NCBI RefSeq assembly: GCF_013449375.1
Contig: NZ_JACDRR010000019.1
Location: 50,764 to 114,763, forward strand
Origin: Pectobacterium sp. CFBP8739
GTDB lineage: Bacteria > Pseudomonadota > Gammaproteobacteria > Enterobacterales > Enterobacteriaceae
Length of the DNA stretch: 64,000 nucleotides
Reading direction: 5' to 3'
Shown one piece after another: positions 47,918-57,049 of the stretch. The notes beneath the pieces are model-generated. The model saw only the letters and a list, made by a program, of their open reading frames with translations. It searched no databases and was not told the origin of the DNA. Every line of letters starts with the position of its first letter. Within the stretch, counting starts at the first letter, position 1. The position numbers and the translations under genes are program-made.

Positions 47918-49099
47918 TTACAGGCCAACACCCAAATCAAGCGCCTGCACAGCTTCTTCGGCCAGTGCGCTGTTTGCTGTGTCCTGATGTGCCTGAACGT
48001 GCAGCAGTTCGAGATCACCTTCAACCGCCGTCGCATTGGCGATATAGCGTGCATGACGAATCTCTGCCACCGGTGCAGCCCAACCCAAAGAGAAAATAGT
48101 GATCAAGCTATTGGTAATCAGCAGCCCCATGTAAGACAGCGTTTGCATGGAGGAGTGCAGTTTCACACCGCCAATCAGCGATGTCTGATTAAACAGATAG
48201 TTACGTTGCGCGACCACCAGATAGCTGCTGGAAACCAGCGCGCCCAGCAGCGCCACGACGAACATCATGACCATATTGAAGACGTTGCTCAACAGCATCA
48301 TCAGTACGAGATCCTCATTGCCGCCGCCCATCATAATCGTTTGGAACAGCGTGAAAAAGAAGGAGCTCATGAATGACAGCGATGCGATCAGGAAAGGAAC
48401 AAAAATCAGCAGGCTAATCAGAGCGAACTTAATAAATGCCGCTTTTGCCAATTCCGCTTTAAACGCTGTTTTGCCGAAGAACAGGTTATTAACATAGAGA
48501 TCGAGCTGCATCATTTTCATGATGCCATTCACCGCGGCAAACCCCGGAATAGCAACGGCCAACACAATGAATCCAATCAGAATCGGACTATCGCTCTGCG
48601 AGCCAATCAACAGTGCTACAGCCAATACGGCATAAAACGCCAGCAGCAGCAGAATAGGACAAAGCAGCAACACCCAATACGCACGTCCCGTCTGGCAATG
48701 ATAGTTAAAACGGACACCACGGTAGCTGGACATAATGGCGTTATAACGCCAGTTACGGATCACGATAACTGGAATCAATGCCGCAAATGCCAGTGCGATA
48801 ATAGTACCGAGCGTGGGTGATATCGCCAATATGATATAAAACAGAATGATTCCAGCGATAACCAGCAAACGCCCTTTGAGAATCTGAATGGGATCTGCAT
48901 GGTAATCAAAACGGTCACCGTTAATTTCCGTGTTACCGTAGAAATAACGGCGGCGACGTACGGTAGCCCAGGCAGAATAAATTCCCAGAGTGATGACCGT
49001 TAATAACGCATTCACCAGCCAAATTGCAAAATATTCCCCAGCCTTACCATGAAACTGCACGCGATGCTGCGTGCTATTTTCTGAAGTATTGATTGTCAT
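47918..49099 (-). CDS. yjgN: YjgN family inner membrane protein (DUF898)
   Basis: Encodes 393 aa. The N-terminal part VQFHGKAGEYFAIWLVNALL, TLGIYSAWATVRRRRYFYGN followed by GDRFDYHADPIQILKGR is the hallmark of DUF898, and about eight to ten hydrophobic helices follow. The function is unknown in E. coli as well. It is the first gene of an operon with the M48 protease downstream, which hints that the two work together. It is divergent from yjgM. Confidence 0.9.
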   Translation of the reverse strand: MTINTSENSTQHRVQFHGKAGEYFAIWLVNALLTVITLGIYSAWATVRRRRYFYGNTEINGDRFDYHADPIQILKGRLLVIAGIILFYIILAISPTLGTIIALAFAALIPVIVIRNWRYNAIMSSYRGVRFNYHCQTGRAYWVLLLCPILLLLAFYAVLAVALLIGSQSDSPILIGFIVLAVAIPGFAAVNGIMKMMQLDLYVNNLFFGKTAFKAELAKAAFIKFALISLLIFVPFLIASLSFMSSFFFTLFQTIMMGGGNEDLVLMMLLSNVFNMVMMFVVALLGALVSSSYLVVAQRNYLFNQTSLIGGVKLHSSMQTLSYMGLLITNSLITIFSLGWAAPVAEIRHARYIANATAVEGDLELLHVQAHQDTANSALAEEAVQALDLGVGL

Positions 49100-49515
49100 A
49101 AACCTTTCGTCCTAAAAGAAATAAGCCTAATAAAGCGATTAAAAGCGTTACTGGCATGCAAAAAGCAGTTTATTTAAGCACGTCTTGTTAACGACAACAA
49201 TAAAAGTTAACAGTAATTAAACAACTATATAGCCTTATAAATAGCAAGGAAATAGTGCAGATAAATATTTATATCCTGAGATATTGCAGGAAATTTTACT
49301 TATATCTTAGATAATTCGAGCTTCAGGATGTCATGCTACGACGTTAACAGTAGAAAATGCTGTCGCGTTAGTGTGGGCAACTACAGTCACCACAGAGACT
49401 ATTCAAAACACAGCAGGAAGAACGGGGATAGGCGTTGCATCAATGTGGCTTGAAATGGTATTACAATCGACCAGAATCATTCCCCTCGTAAACCGTAAGA
49501 GCAAGAGTACGTATT
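49100..49515. other. Divergent intergenic region yjgN-yjgM
   Basis: 416 bp with an AT-rich half next to yjgN. I see no RNA gene or clear promoter. A frame starting at 49371 overlaps yjgM out of frame and is not a gene. Confidence 0.5.
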
Positions 49516-50019
49516 ATGACAACCGCGACCTCCGCCAATCTTCAGGTACGCCCCATCACCGCGCGAGACGATGCTGCTATCGCTCAGGTCATTCGTCAGG
49601 TTTCAGCCGAATTTGGTTTGACGGCCGATAAAGGCTACACCGTTTCCGATCCCAATCTGGACGCGCTGTTTGCCCTCTATAGCCAGCCGCAAAGCGCCTA
49701 CTGGGTGATTGAATATGAAGGCTGCGTGGTTGGCGGCGGCGGTATTGCGCCACTGGTCGCGGGTGAAGACGATGTGTGTGAATTGCAGAAAATGTATTTC
49801 CTGCCCATCGCGCGAGGCAAAGGACTGGCGCGTCAGTTAGCGATACAGGCGCTTGATTTTGCACGTCAGCACGGCTTTCGCCGCTGCTATCTGGAAACAA
49901 CCGGCCACCTGACCAGTGCAATCCGACTGTATGAATCGCTGGGCTTCGAGCTGATTCCGCACTCAATGGGCAATACGGGCCATACCGATTGTGAAGTGAC
50001 GATGCTGAAGGTTCTGTAA
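49516..50019 (+). CDS. yjgM: GNAT-family N-acetyltransferase YjgM
   Basis: Encodes 167 aa, the length of E. coli YjgM. The acetyl-CoA loop is [20 protein letters not shown], followed by [20 protein letters not shown], typical of GNAT enzymes. In E. coli YjgM (OatA) is reported to acetylate small amino-acid-like compounds. It is convergent with rraB and shares a terminator with it. Confidence 0.87.
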   Translation: MTTATSANLQVRPITARDDAAIAQVIRQVSAEFGLTADKGYTVSDPNLDALFALYSQPQSAYWVIEYEGCVVGGGGIAPLVAGEDDVCELQKMYFLPIARGKGLARQLAIQALDFARQHGFRRCYLETTGHLTSAIRLYESLGFELIPHSMGNTGHTDCEVTMLKVL

Positions 50020-50068
50020 TCGGCTTAAGATACAGTAATCACGCATCGCGCGCTGTCATAACGAATAA

Positions 50069-50100
50069 AAAACGCCGCAGGATGTTCCGGCGGCGTTTTC
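50069..50100. terminator. Bidirectional terminator between yjgM and rraB
   Basis: AACGCCGC pairs with GCGGCGTT, flanked by AAAAA on the left and TTTTC on the right, so it can act on both strands. Confidence 0.8.
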
Positions 50101-50136
50101 AGTGAGGCGTGTTATTTCGAGTTAATGACTCAATAA

Positions 50137-50562
50137 TTAGTGGCGCTTGCCGTCATCATCTTCATCATAAAAATCTTCATCATCCCCGTCTTCTTCGCCT
50201 TCACCATCTGGATCTTCGAAGTAGGTGCCCCACCCGTCGTAATTCACACCGTGGCGTTCTGCCAGCGCCAGCAGTTGTTCTACCTGTGCGTCGATCAGTT
50301 CCGCATTGAGCGCAACTTCACTGATGGCATCACAACACATCAACAACACGCCATCTTCCACTTCCAGCTCTTCCGCATCCGTCACTTCATAGCCCAGCTT
50401 GAAGGCTTCTACGGCGACTTTTTCCAACACTTCAAACTTCTCAGCAGAGAAATGGTGTTCAATGGTATAGAGCGCGTCAGGATCGCTGCCATCATCCAGC
50501 AGTTCTTCAATGATCAGGCGTGTCTCTTCCCGTTGTTCTTCCAGTAATTCGCGGTTTGCCAT
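50137..50562 (-). CDS. rraB: Ribonuclease E inhibitor RraB
   Basis: Encodes 141 aa, close to E. coli RraB (138). It begins [20 protein letters not shown] and contains [20 protein letters not shown]. The C-terminal tail is extremely acidic ([20 protein letters not shown]), as in its relatives. RraB binds the C-terminal scaffold of RNase E and alters degradosome composition and mRNA decay. It is divergent from argF/I, the E. coli order. Confidence 0.94.
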   Translation of the reverse strand: MANRELLEEQREETRLIIEELLDDGSDPDALYTIEHHFSAEKFEVLEKVAVEAFKLGYEVTDAEELEVEDGVLLMCCDAISEVALNAELIDAQVEQLLALAERHGVNYDGWGTYFEDPDGEGEEDGDDEDFYDEDDDGKRH

Positions 50563-50654
50563 GCCTCAGTCCTCATTAATCGACGTAATAGTGCTTATTG
50601 TCCCACAGCCCTGCGGCTTGCTCCACCACAAAGTTTGATATCACCACTTGAATT

Positions 50655-50689
50655 TGAATAATTACACATATAAAGTGAATTTTAATTCA
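50655..50689 (+). promoter_or_regulatory. Tandem ARG boxes (ArgR operator)
   Basis: Box 2, TGAATTTTAATTCA (50676-50689), is a perfect match to TGAAT-N4-ATTCA. Box 1, TGAATAATTACACA (50655-50668), is partial. Their starts are 21 bp apart, the standard spacing for ArgR hexamer binding, just upstream of argF/I. Confidence 0.85.
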
Positions 50690-50723
50690 ACCAATGGTGT
50701 TGAGCCACATGGAGAGGTACATC

Positions 50724-51731
50724 ATGCAACCGTTCTACAAGCGTCATTTTTTAAGGTTAATGGATTTTACACCCGCAGAAATTGCCAATCTTTTAGCCCT
50801 GTCAACGAAACTGAAAGCCGATAAAAAAAACGGGACAGAAGTCCGCCGCCTGCAAGGTAAAAACATCGCACTCATCTTCGAAAAAGATTCGACTCGTACT
50901 CGCTGCTCTTTCGAAGTTGCTGCATACGATCAGGGTGCGCAAGTGACCTATCTCGGCCCAAGCGGCAGCCAAATCGGCCATAAAGAGTCCATCAAAGATA
51001 CCGCTCGCGTACTGGGAAGAATGTACGACGGCATTCAATATCGCGGCTACGGCCAACACATTGTCGAAACGCTGGCGCAATACGCAGGCGTGCCGGTCTG
51101 GAACGGGCTGACGAACGAATTCCACCCTACACAGTTGCTGGCGGATCTGCTGACGATGCAGGAGCATTTACCGGGTAAACCGCTGTCAGAGATGACGCTC
51201 GTTTACGTGGGTGATGCGCGTAACAACATGGGCAATACCATGTTGGAAGCGGCGGCACTGACTGGGCTGGATTTACGCCTTGTCGCGCCAAAAGCCTGCT
51301 GGCCGGATGCCGGTCTGGTCGCGGAGTGTCAGGCAGCGGCAGAAAAAACCGGCGGTAGTATCACGCTGACGGAAGATATCGCCGCTGGCGTTGCGGGCGC
51401 AGATTTCATTTATACCGACGTCTGGGTTTCCATGGGAGAACCGAAAGAAACCTGGCAGGAGCGTATCGCGCTGCTGAAGCCGTATCAGGTAAACATGGCG
51501 ATGATCGCCGCGACGGGTAATCCTCAGGTGAAATTCCTGCACTGCCTGCCCGCTTTCCACGACGATCAGACGACTATGGGCCAACAAATGGCGGAACAGT
51601 ATGGTCTGCACGGTGGAATGGAAGTCACGGATGAGGTCTTTGAATCCGCGCACAGCATCGTGTTCGATCAGGCGGAAAACCGCATGCACACCATTAAAGC
51701 GGTGATGGTCGCCACGCTGGTACAAGATTAA
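50724..51731 (+). CDS. argI: Ornithine carbamoyltransferase
   Basis: Encodes 335 aa from the ATG at 50724 behind GGAGAGG; the frame extends to 50694 without support. Carbamoyl-phosphate motif [29 protein letters not shown], the ornithine region and [10 protein letters not shown] are all present. It makes citrulline from ornithine and carbamoyl phosphate in arginine synthesis. The ARG boxes upstream show repression by ArgR. The neighbours rraB and yjgK match the E. coli argI locus; argF is an equivalent name. Confidence 0.95.
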   Translation: MQPFYKRHFLRLMDFTPAEIANLLALSTKLKADKKNGTEVRRLQGKNIALIFEKDSTRTRCSFEVAAYDQGAQVTYLGPSGSQIGHKESIKDTARVLGRMYDGIQYRGYGQHIVETLAQYAGVPVWNGLTNEFHPTQLLADLLTMQEHLPGKPLSEMTLVYVGDARNNMGNTMLEAAALTGLDLRLVAPKACWPDAGLVAECQAAAEKTGGSITLTEDIAAGVAGADFIYTDVWVSMGEPKETWQERIALLKPYQVNMAMIAATGNPQVKFLHCLPAFHDDQTTMGQQMAEQYGLHGGMEVTDEVFESAHSIVFDQAENRMHTIKAVMVATLVQD

Positions 51732-51828
51732 TATTTAACCTGCCTCTGATGTCTTTAAAAACGGATCGATGTGTTTAAAAACAGGTTAGAGGCGGGACAG
51801 CCCTTTATCTCTTAAGACAAGTATATAA

Positions 51829-51860
51829 AAATCCGAAAACAAGGCGCGTTTTCGGATTCT
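51829..51860. terminator. Bidirectional terminator after argI
   Basis: ATCCGAAAAC pairs perfectly with GTTTTCGGAT around a 7-nt loop, with AAAA before and TTCTTA after. It serves argI and the convergent regulator gene. Confidence 0.8.
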
Positions 51861-51985
51861 TACACAACCGTTGGATCGTTTACTTGATCCTTAATGACTC
51901 GGCAGTAGGGAAAGAGTGTGATCTTTAGTTTGGCTTAGAATCTCTTCCCGTCATTTTTGACATGAGAAGCCAGAAACCCAGTCTT

Positions 51986-52651
51986 TTAGGCAACCGACAC
52001 GTGTCCTTTTATCAGAAAGAAAGGGGGAATGTAGTTATCCCATCCCTTTTGGCTACAGTGTTGGATCAAGGCGGTGCTGTTGGCCACACCTGTTTTGTCA
52101 CAGCAGCGCGTTATCCTGTTACGAAGCGTTGAAGAACTTATACCGAGTATGTCCGGAATACTATTCTGCTTCACCCCACATTGCAGCAAAAGAACGACTT
52201 CCCACTTTTTGTCCGTAAAAATATTTGCTGGCCGGGTGAATACAAAAGGCTTCCTTTCGCATGACAGAAGAAAGGTTGAAAAGTAAATATTGGTTATTTC
52301 TATGTAAGTACAAATAATACCGTCATACCCATCATTGAACCGCCAAGGACGCTTTTCAACCAAAAAAGACCTGAGTCGATTTTGTCTTCCGTAATCAAAT
52401 GTTTTGAGGACGATGCTCATTTCATGTGTGGCCAATATTTTTTTATCGTCATACAGTATATGGCCGTAATGCTCACTGACATCGGGTATTAAATCAGTAT
52501 CGAGACAGCCTAAAAGCTTATTTTCTGTTACGCCAAAATACTGACATACCCTTTTGTTTCCATAAATATACCGAGAGTTTCCGTCCTTTATAGCCCAACC
52601 AAACAACGAGTGTTCAAAGTAATACTCAACAGGAGTCAAATCTGGTTCCAT
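51986..52651 (-). CDS. PAS-LuxR-type transcriptional regulator (copy 2 of tandem pair)
   Basis: Encodes 221 aa. The N-terminal PAS-like domain begins FEHSLFGWAIKDGNSRYIYG, and the C-terminal LuxR-type helix-turn-helix is in FTDKKWEVVLLLQCGVKQNS and IPDILGISSSTLRNRITRCC. The protein ends in DNYIPPFFLIKGH, shared with its upstream paralogue and outside the helix-turn-helix. It starts 4 bp after the paralogue's stop, so they are co-transcribed. No receiver domain or autoinducer domain is present. The signal and targets are unknown. Confidence 0.78.
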   Translation of the reverse strand: MEPDLTPVEYYFEHSLFGWAIKDGNSRYIYGNKRVCQYFGVTENKLLGCLDTDLIPDVSEHYGHILYDDKKILATHEMSIVLKTFDYGRQNRLRSFLVEKRPWRFNDGYDGIICTYIEITNIYFSTFLLSCERKPFVFTRPANIFTDKKWEVVLLLQCGVKQNSIPDILGISSSTLRNRITRCCDKTGVANSTALIQHCSQKGWDNYIPPFFLIKGHVSVA

Positions 52652-52655
52652 CAGG

Positions 52656-53339
52656 TTATCCTCTAATAATGATATGTCCTTTTTTCAGAAAGAACGGCGG
52701 GATGTAGTTATCAAATTTGTTATCTTTACAGTATTCCTTTAAGCCTGATAGTGAATTCAACCCTGTTTTTCTATAACAGCTTCGGAGCCTACTGTTAACG
52801 GCATCGACGGTGATTGAGAGAATGCTGCTTATATCTTTAAGCATCATCCCGCAGACTAGTAGGTAAATAACCTCCCATTCCTTCTCCGTAAATATTTTAG
52901 AGGGGGGCTCGAAGGTGGAATGTTGCATTATTGTGCCATTTAGCAACGAGGTCGGCGTGATGATCCTAACATGTCTGACGCTGATAACTGTGCCTATACA
53001 GTTGTGATTTTCATCATAGATCGGTTCTTGAACATTATAGGCAGGTTGCATTATTTTTTCCCTGCCTTGGATATGAGTTGTAATGGCTCTCACCGCTTTC
53101 CCTGTACGCTCTATCTCTCGTTCCTGCTGGTTAAAAATGTCTGAGAACTCGGCGACAGGAACAGGAATATCCCTGATATTTAAGCCTTCATAATTATAAC
53201 TCGTTGATATAGTTTGCCAGGTTTTAAAAGTGTTATTAACATAAACAAAACTGGAGTTTTTGTCTTTTATTGCCCACCCGACGAGAGGATCGTTTTCGAA
53301 CATTGTGATTAATCGTTCAGGTAATGTAATTTTGTCCAT
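52656..53339 (-). CDS. PAS-LuxR-type transcriptional regulator (copy 1 of tandem pair)
   Basis: Encodes 227 aa. A PAS-like domain (MFENDPLVGWAIKDKNSSFV, followed by YNVQEPIYDENHNCIGTVIS) precedes a LuxR helix-turn-helix (IFTEKEWEVIYLLVCGMMLK, ISSILSITVDAVNSRLRSCY). The tail DNYIPPFFLKKGH is nearly the same as that of the next gene. The two genes clearly arose by duplication but have diverged widely outside the shared motifs. Both are AT-richer than neighbouring core genes. Confidence 0.78.
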   Translation of the reverse strand: MDKITLPERLITMFENDPLVGWAIKDKNSSFVYVNNTFKTWQTISTSYNYEGLNIRDIPVPVAEFSDIFNQQEREIERTGKAVRAITTHIQGREKIMQPAYNVQEPIYDENHNCIGTVISVRHVRIITPTSLLNGTIMQHSTFEPPSKIFTEKEWEVIYLLVCGMMLKDISSILSITVDAVNSRLRSCYRKTGLNSLSGLKEYCKDNKFDNYIPPFFLKKGHIIIRG

Positions 53340-53516
53340 CAGTGCATCCCTACATTAAATTTACCCTACATAAAAAATGTCATACTTGATATGTACCTGT
53401 TTATAAAAATGAAAATAGAATAAAAAGTCTGTGACAGGCCAATACCAGGGAAACATTCTACATAATTTAAACGAAAGATAATGTGATTTTCTAGCGAGAA
53501 AGTCATTTTCTGAGTA

Positions 53517-53549
53517 ATGCCAGCCGGTTAAAAGCAGGCTGGCATTTTT
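53517..53549 (+). terminator. Plus-strand terminator without an upstream plus-strand gene
   Basis: ATGCCAGCC pairs with GGCTGGCAT (9 bp) around an 11-nt loop and is followed by TTTT. Both flanking genes run on the minus strand, so the transcript it ends is unknown; a small RNA starting between 53340 and 53510 is possible. Confidence 0.55.
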
Positions 53550-53582
53550 CCATCATAGAACAATTTTTCCATCATAGAACAA
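53545..53582. repeat. 19-bp perfect tandem duplication
   Basis: The unit TTTTTCCATCATAGAACAA occurs twice in direct succession (53545-53563 and 53564-53582), the first copy starting with the T-run of the terminator hairpin. Confidence 0.85.
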
Positions 53583-53639
53583 TGAGGAATGGCCAATGGC
53601 CGAATGAATAAATTCGGCCTGTTATTGTTTACAGTTATT

Positions 53640-54206
<567 letters not shown>

Positions 54207-54303
54207 TCACTCTTCCCCATCGACCGCCTTCCACCTGCAAGCGTTATGCAGTCCACACCCTATCCGCAACCGATTGCGATGCGTAAAAAACCACGTTTTC
54301 TGC

Positions 54304-54331
54304 TTGAAATAGCCTAGTCGGCGCGTATAAT
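54304..54331 (+). promoter_or_regulatory. pyrLBI promoter
   Basis: TTGAAA, 16 nt, TATAAT. The start site would fall about 20 bp before the pyrL leader start at 54357. Confidence 0.75.
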
Positions 54332-54356
54332 TCCCGACAGTTTGCTGGGAGGGGTC

Positions 54357-54479
54357 ATGCACTGTTACGCCAAAAAATCCGCTGCTTATGTTGGTTCTCA
54401 ACCACAACTGCCATCCGGCAGCCAGCCAGCGTTTTCCTTTCCGTTGCTCAATCATTCCATTAAGAAAGCCCCTCAATGA
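54357..54479 (+). CDS. pyrL: pyrBI operon leader peptide
   Basis: Encodes 40 aa behind a strong GGGAGGGG site: begins MHCYAKKSAAYVGS and ends SFPLLNHSIKKAPQ. The tail corresponds to the FPLITHS part of the E. coli leader (44 aa). A pyrimidine-rich stretch (TTTTCCTTTCC) precedes the attenuator. When UTP is low, RNA polymerase pauses in the U-rich stretch, the ribosome catches up and blocks the hairpin; its stop codon lies inside that hairpin. Confidence 0.85.
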   Translation: MHCYAKKSAAYVGSQPQLPSGSQPAFSFPLLNHSIKKAPQ

Positions 54480-54492
54480 GGGGCTTTTTTTT
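54467..54492 (+). terminator. pyrBI attenuator
   Basis: AGCCCCTC pairs with GAGGGGCT around AAT, followed by an unbroken run of T. The pyrL stop codon is within the stem. It ends about 135 bp before pyrB. Confidence 0.9.
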
Positions 54493-54626
54493 GTGCCCTA
54501 TCGTCCACGACGATGCCCTTTCAGGTCATCGTTTTGTGGCATCAAAACGCGTTCAGGCATTTTTTTGCCGACAGCTCGGGCAGCCAGATACGATATTTCC
54601 TGTTTACTCGTGAGGAGAAAGACACC

Positions 54627-55562
54627 ATGGTCAATCCGCTCTATCAAAAACATATTATTTCGATTAACGACCTCAGTCGGGAAGATTTGGAACTGGCGCT
54701 GCGCGTCGCCGCCAGCCTGAAAGCCAAGCCTCAGCCTGAGCTGTTAAAGCATAAAGTGATTGCCAGCTGTTTCTTCGAGGCCTCCACTCGGACGCGTTTG
54801 TCTTTTGAAACCGCGATGCATCGCCTCGGCGCCTCCGTCGTCGGCTTCGCCGACAGCAACAACACGTCGCTGGGGAAAAAAGGCGAAACGTTGGCCGACA
54901 CCATCTCCGTGATCGGCCAATACGTGGATGCCATCGTGATGCGTCATCCGCAGGAAGGCGCGTCCCGCCTTGCGACCGAGTTCTCCAACGGTATTCCGGT
55001 ACTGAACGCTGGCGACGGCGCGAACCAGCACCCCACGCAGACGCTGCTCGATTTGTTCACCATTCAGGAAACGCAGGGGCGGCTGAACAACATCAATATC
55101 GCGATGGTCGGTGATTTGAAATACGGCCGCACCGTGCATTCACTCACGCAGGCGCTGGCGAAGTTTGAAGGCAACCGCTTCTACTTCATCGCCCCGGACG
55201 CACTGGCGATGCCGGACTACATCCTGAGCATGCTGAAAGAGAAGAATATTGCTTACAGCCTGCACAACAGCATCGACGACGTCGTCGGCGAGCTGGATAT
55301 TCTGTACATGACGCGCGTGCAAAAAGAGCGTCTGGATCCGTCCGAATACATCAACATCAAATCCCAGTTTGTCCTGCGTGCGGCTGACCTGCACAGCGCC
55401 CGCCCGAATTTGAAAGTGCTGCACCCGCTGCCGCGCGTCGATGAGATCACCATTGATGTGGATGCCACGCCCTACGCCTATTATTTCCAACAGGCAGGCA
55501 ACGGTATTTACGCCCGTCAGGCGCTGCTGGCGCTGGTCCTGAATCGCGAACTGGTTCTGTAA
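54627..55562 (+). CDS. pyrB: Aspartate carbamoyltransferase catalytic chain
   Basis: Encodes 311 aa, the E. coli length, from the ATG at 54627 behind GAGGAG. The carbamoyl-phosphate motif [32 protein letters not shown] and [10 protein letters not shown] are present. It makes N-carbamoyl-L-aspartate, the first committed pyrimidine step, and assembles with PyrI into the 6+6 holoenzyme. It is controlled by the upstream attenuator. Confidence 0.97.
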   Translation: MVNPLYQKHIISINDLSREDLELALRVAASLKAKPQPELLKHKVIASCFFEASTRTRLSFETAMHRLGASVVGFADSNNTSLGKKGETLADTISVIGQYVDAIVMRHPQEGASRLATEFSNGIPVLNAGDGANQHPTQTLLDLFTIQETQGRLNNINIAMVGDLKYGRTVHSLTQALAKFEGNRFYFIAPDALAMPDYILSMLKEKNIAYSLHNSIDDVVGELDILYMTRVQKERLDPSEYINIKSQFVLRAADLHSARPNLKVLHPLPRVDEITIDVDATPYAYYFQQAGNGIYARQALLALVLNRELVL

Positions 55563-56042
<480 letters not shown>

Positions 56043-56053
56043 TTTTCTGTTTT

Positions 56054-56090
56054 GCCCCGCGATGGACATTGCCTGCGGCGGGGCTTTTTT
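56054..56090 (+). terminator. Rho-independent terminator of pyrBI
   Basis: GCCCCGC (56054-56060) pairs with GCGGGGC (56078-56084), followed by TTTTTT. Confidence 0.85.
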
Positions 56091-56262
56091 GAATAATGGC
56101 TGCGTCCGCGTAATGCCGATCATTTAAGGATCGAGATACTGGGGCGACCACGGCGTGAGGCATCCCTACGGGAACCTCATCACCGTGTTTCCCCTAAATC
56201 CATGCTTGAGTGGCTGGCATTCTACGTCCGCGTTCCTTTTACGCCCCCATCAAGGAGATACC

Positions 56263-56649
56263 ATGTCACGTACTATCAGCACTGAGCACGCCCCTGCCGC
56301 CATCGGCCCTTATGTTCAGGGCGTCGACCTCGGCAGCATGATCATCACGTCCGGCCAGATTCCGGTGAACCCAAAAAGCGGTCTGGTGGCAGATAACATC
56401 ACCGCGCAGACGCGCCAGTCGCTGGAAAACGTACAGGCAATTGTGGAAGCTGCTGGCTTGAAAGTTTCCGATATCGTGAAAACCACGGTATTTGTGAAAG
56501 ATCTGCACGACTTCACCCTAGTGAATACCGCCTATGAAGCCTTCTTCAACGAGCACGATGCCCCGTTCCCTGCTCGCTCTTGCGTTGAAGTTGCACGCCT
56601 GCCAAAAGACGTGAAAATCGAAATCGAAGCGATCGCCGTTCGTCGCTAA
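56263..56649 (+). CDS. ridA: 2-iminobutanoate/2-iminopropanoate deaminase RidA
   Basis: Encodes 128 aa from the ATG at 56263 behind AAGGAG; the frame reaches back to 56155 without support. It belongs to the YjgF/YER057c/UK114 family: HAPAAIGPYVQGVDLGSMII, RQSLENVQAIVEAAG, and the catalytic arginine in PARSCVEVARLPKDVKIEIE. It hydrolyses reactive enamines and imines made by threonine/serine dehydratase, protecting PLP enzymes. It sits after pyrBI as in E. coli. Confidence 0.96.
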   Translation: MSRTISTEHAPAAIGPYVQGVDLGSMIITSGQIPVNPKSGLVADNITAQTRQSLENVQAIVEAAGLKVSDIVKTTVFVKDLHDFTLVNTAYEAFFNEHDAPFPARSCVEVARLPKDVKIEIEAIAVRR

Positions 56650-56671
56650 TTATCGGCATGACTCTCCCCTA

Positions 56672-56702
56672 AAAGCGCACGATAACCCGTGCGCTTTTTT
56701 CT
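56672..56702 (+). terminator. Rho-independent terminator of ridA
   Basis: AGCGCACG pairs with CGTGCGCT (8 bp, 6-nt loop), followed by TTTTT. Confidence 0.87.
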
Positions 56703-56867
56703 GTTCTTTCTTTCACCACCACAACATTATCGCTATTACCAATCCCTTTTCAGGTCAAAAAACAGACAAGAATCTGCCAGCCCGCATGTAGCAAGCCTTC
56801 TCGCTCCCACTGCCTTTCTTGACTATTTTTTGCACAGGTTCAAATTCCCTCCGACATGAAGATTTCT

Positions 56868-56881
56868 TTGCTCTATATCAA
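56868..56881 (+). promoter_or_regulatory. FNR-like site upstream of nrdD
   Basis: TTGCT, 4 nt, ATCAA differs from the FNR consensus TTGAT-N4-ATCAA at one base. nrdDG is FNR-dependent in E. coli, so the position fits. Confidence 0.5.
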
Positions 56882-56918
56882 TTTTGGGGCGATAAAAGCG
56901 TAAACACCCCTACGCAAT

Positions 56919-56964
56919 TTCAATATATAGTGCCTATCCTATAAACACGACCCATATGTAGTGC
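56919..56964 (+). promoter_or_regulatory. Two NrdR-like boxes upstream of nrdD
   Basis: TTCAATATATAGTGCC (56919-56934) and CGACCCATATGTAGTGC (about 56948-56964) share the ATATxTAGTGC core at a spacing of about three helical turns. Paired boxes at this spacing are the rule for the ribonucleotide reductase repressor NrdR. Confidence 0.65.
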
Positions 56965-57029
56965 TTATCCACAATATCATCCACAGCCCTCTGTAACCCT
57001 TGTCAGTTACGGTTTTCGCCTGTGGATAA
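56965..57029. promoter_or_regulatory. Two perfect inverted DnaA boxes in the nrdD leader
   Basis: TTATCCACA at 56965-56973 and its reverse complement TGTGGATAA at 57021-57029, 47 bp apart, both perfect matches to TTATNCACA. The first abuts the second NrdR-like box; the second ends 20 bp before the nrdD start. Confidence 0.6.
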
Positions 57030-57049
57030 CCTTTCCAGAGGAAAAAAAC

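Noticed and set aside
49371..49631. 86-codon plus-strand ORF overlapping the start of yjgM
   Set aside because: Out of frame with yjgM and without family support.
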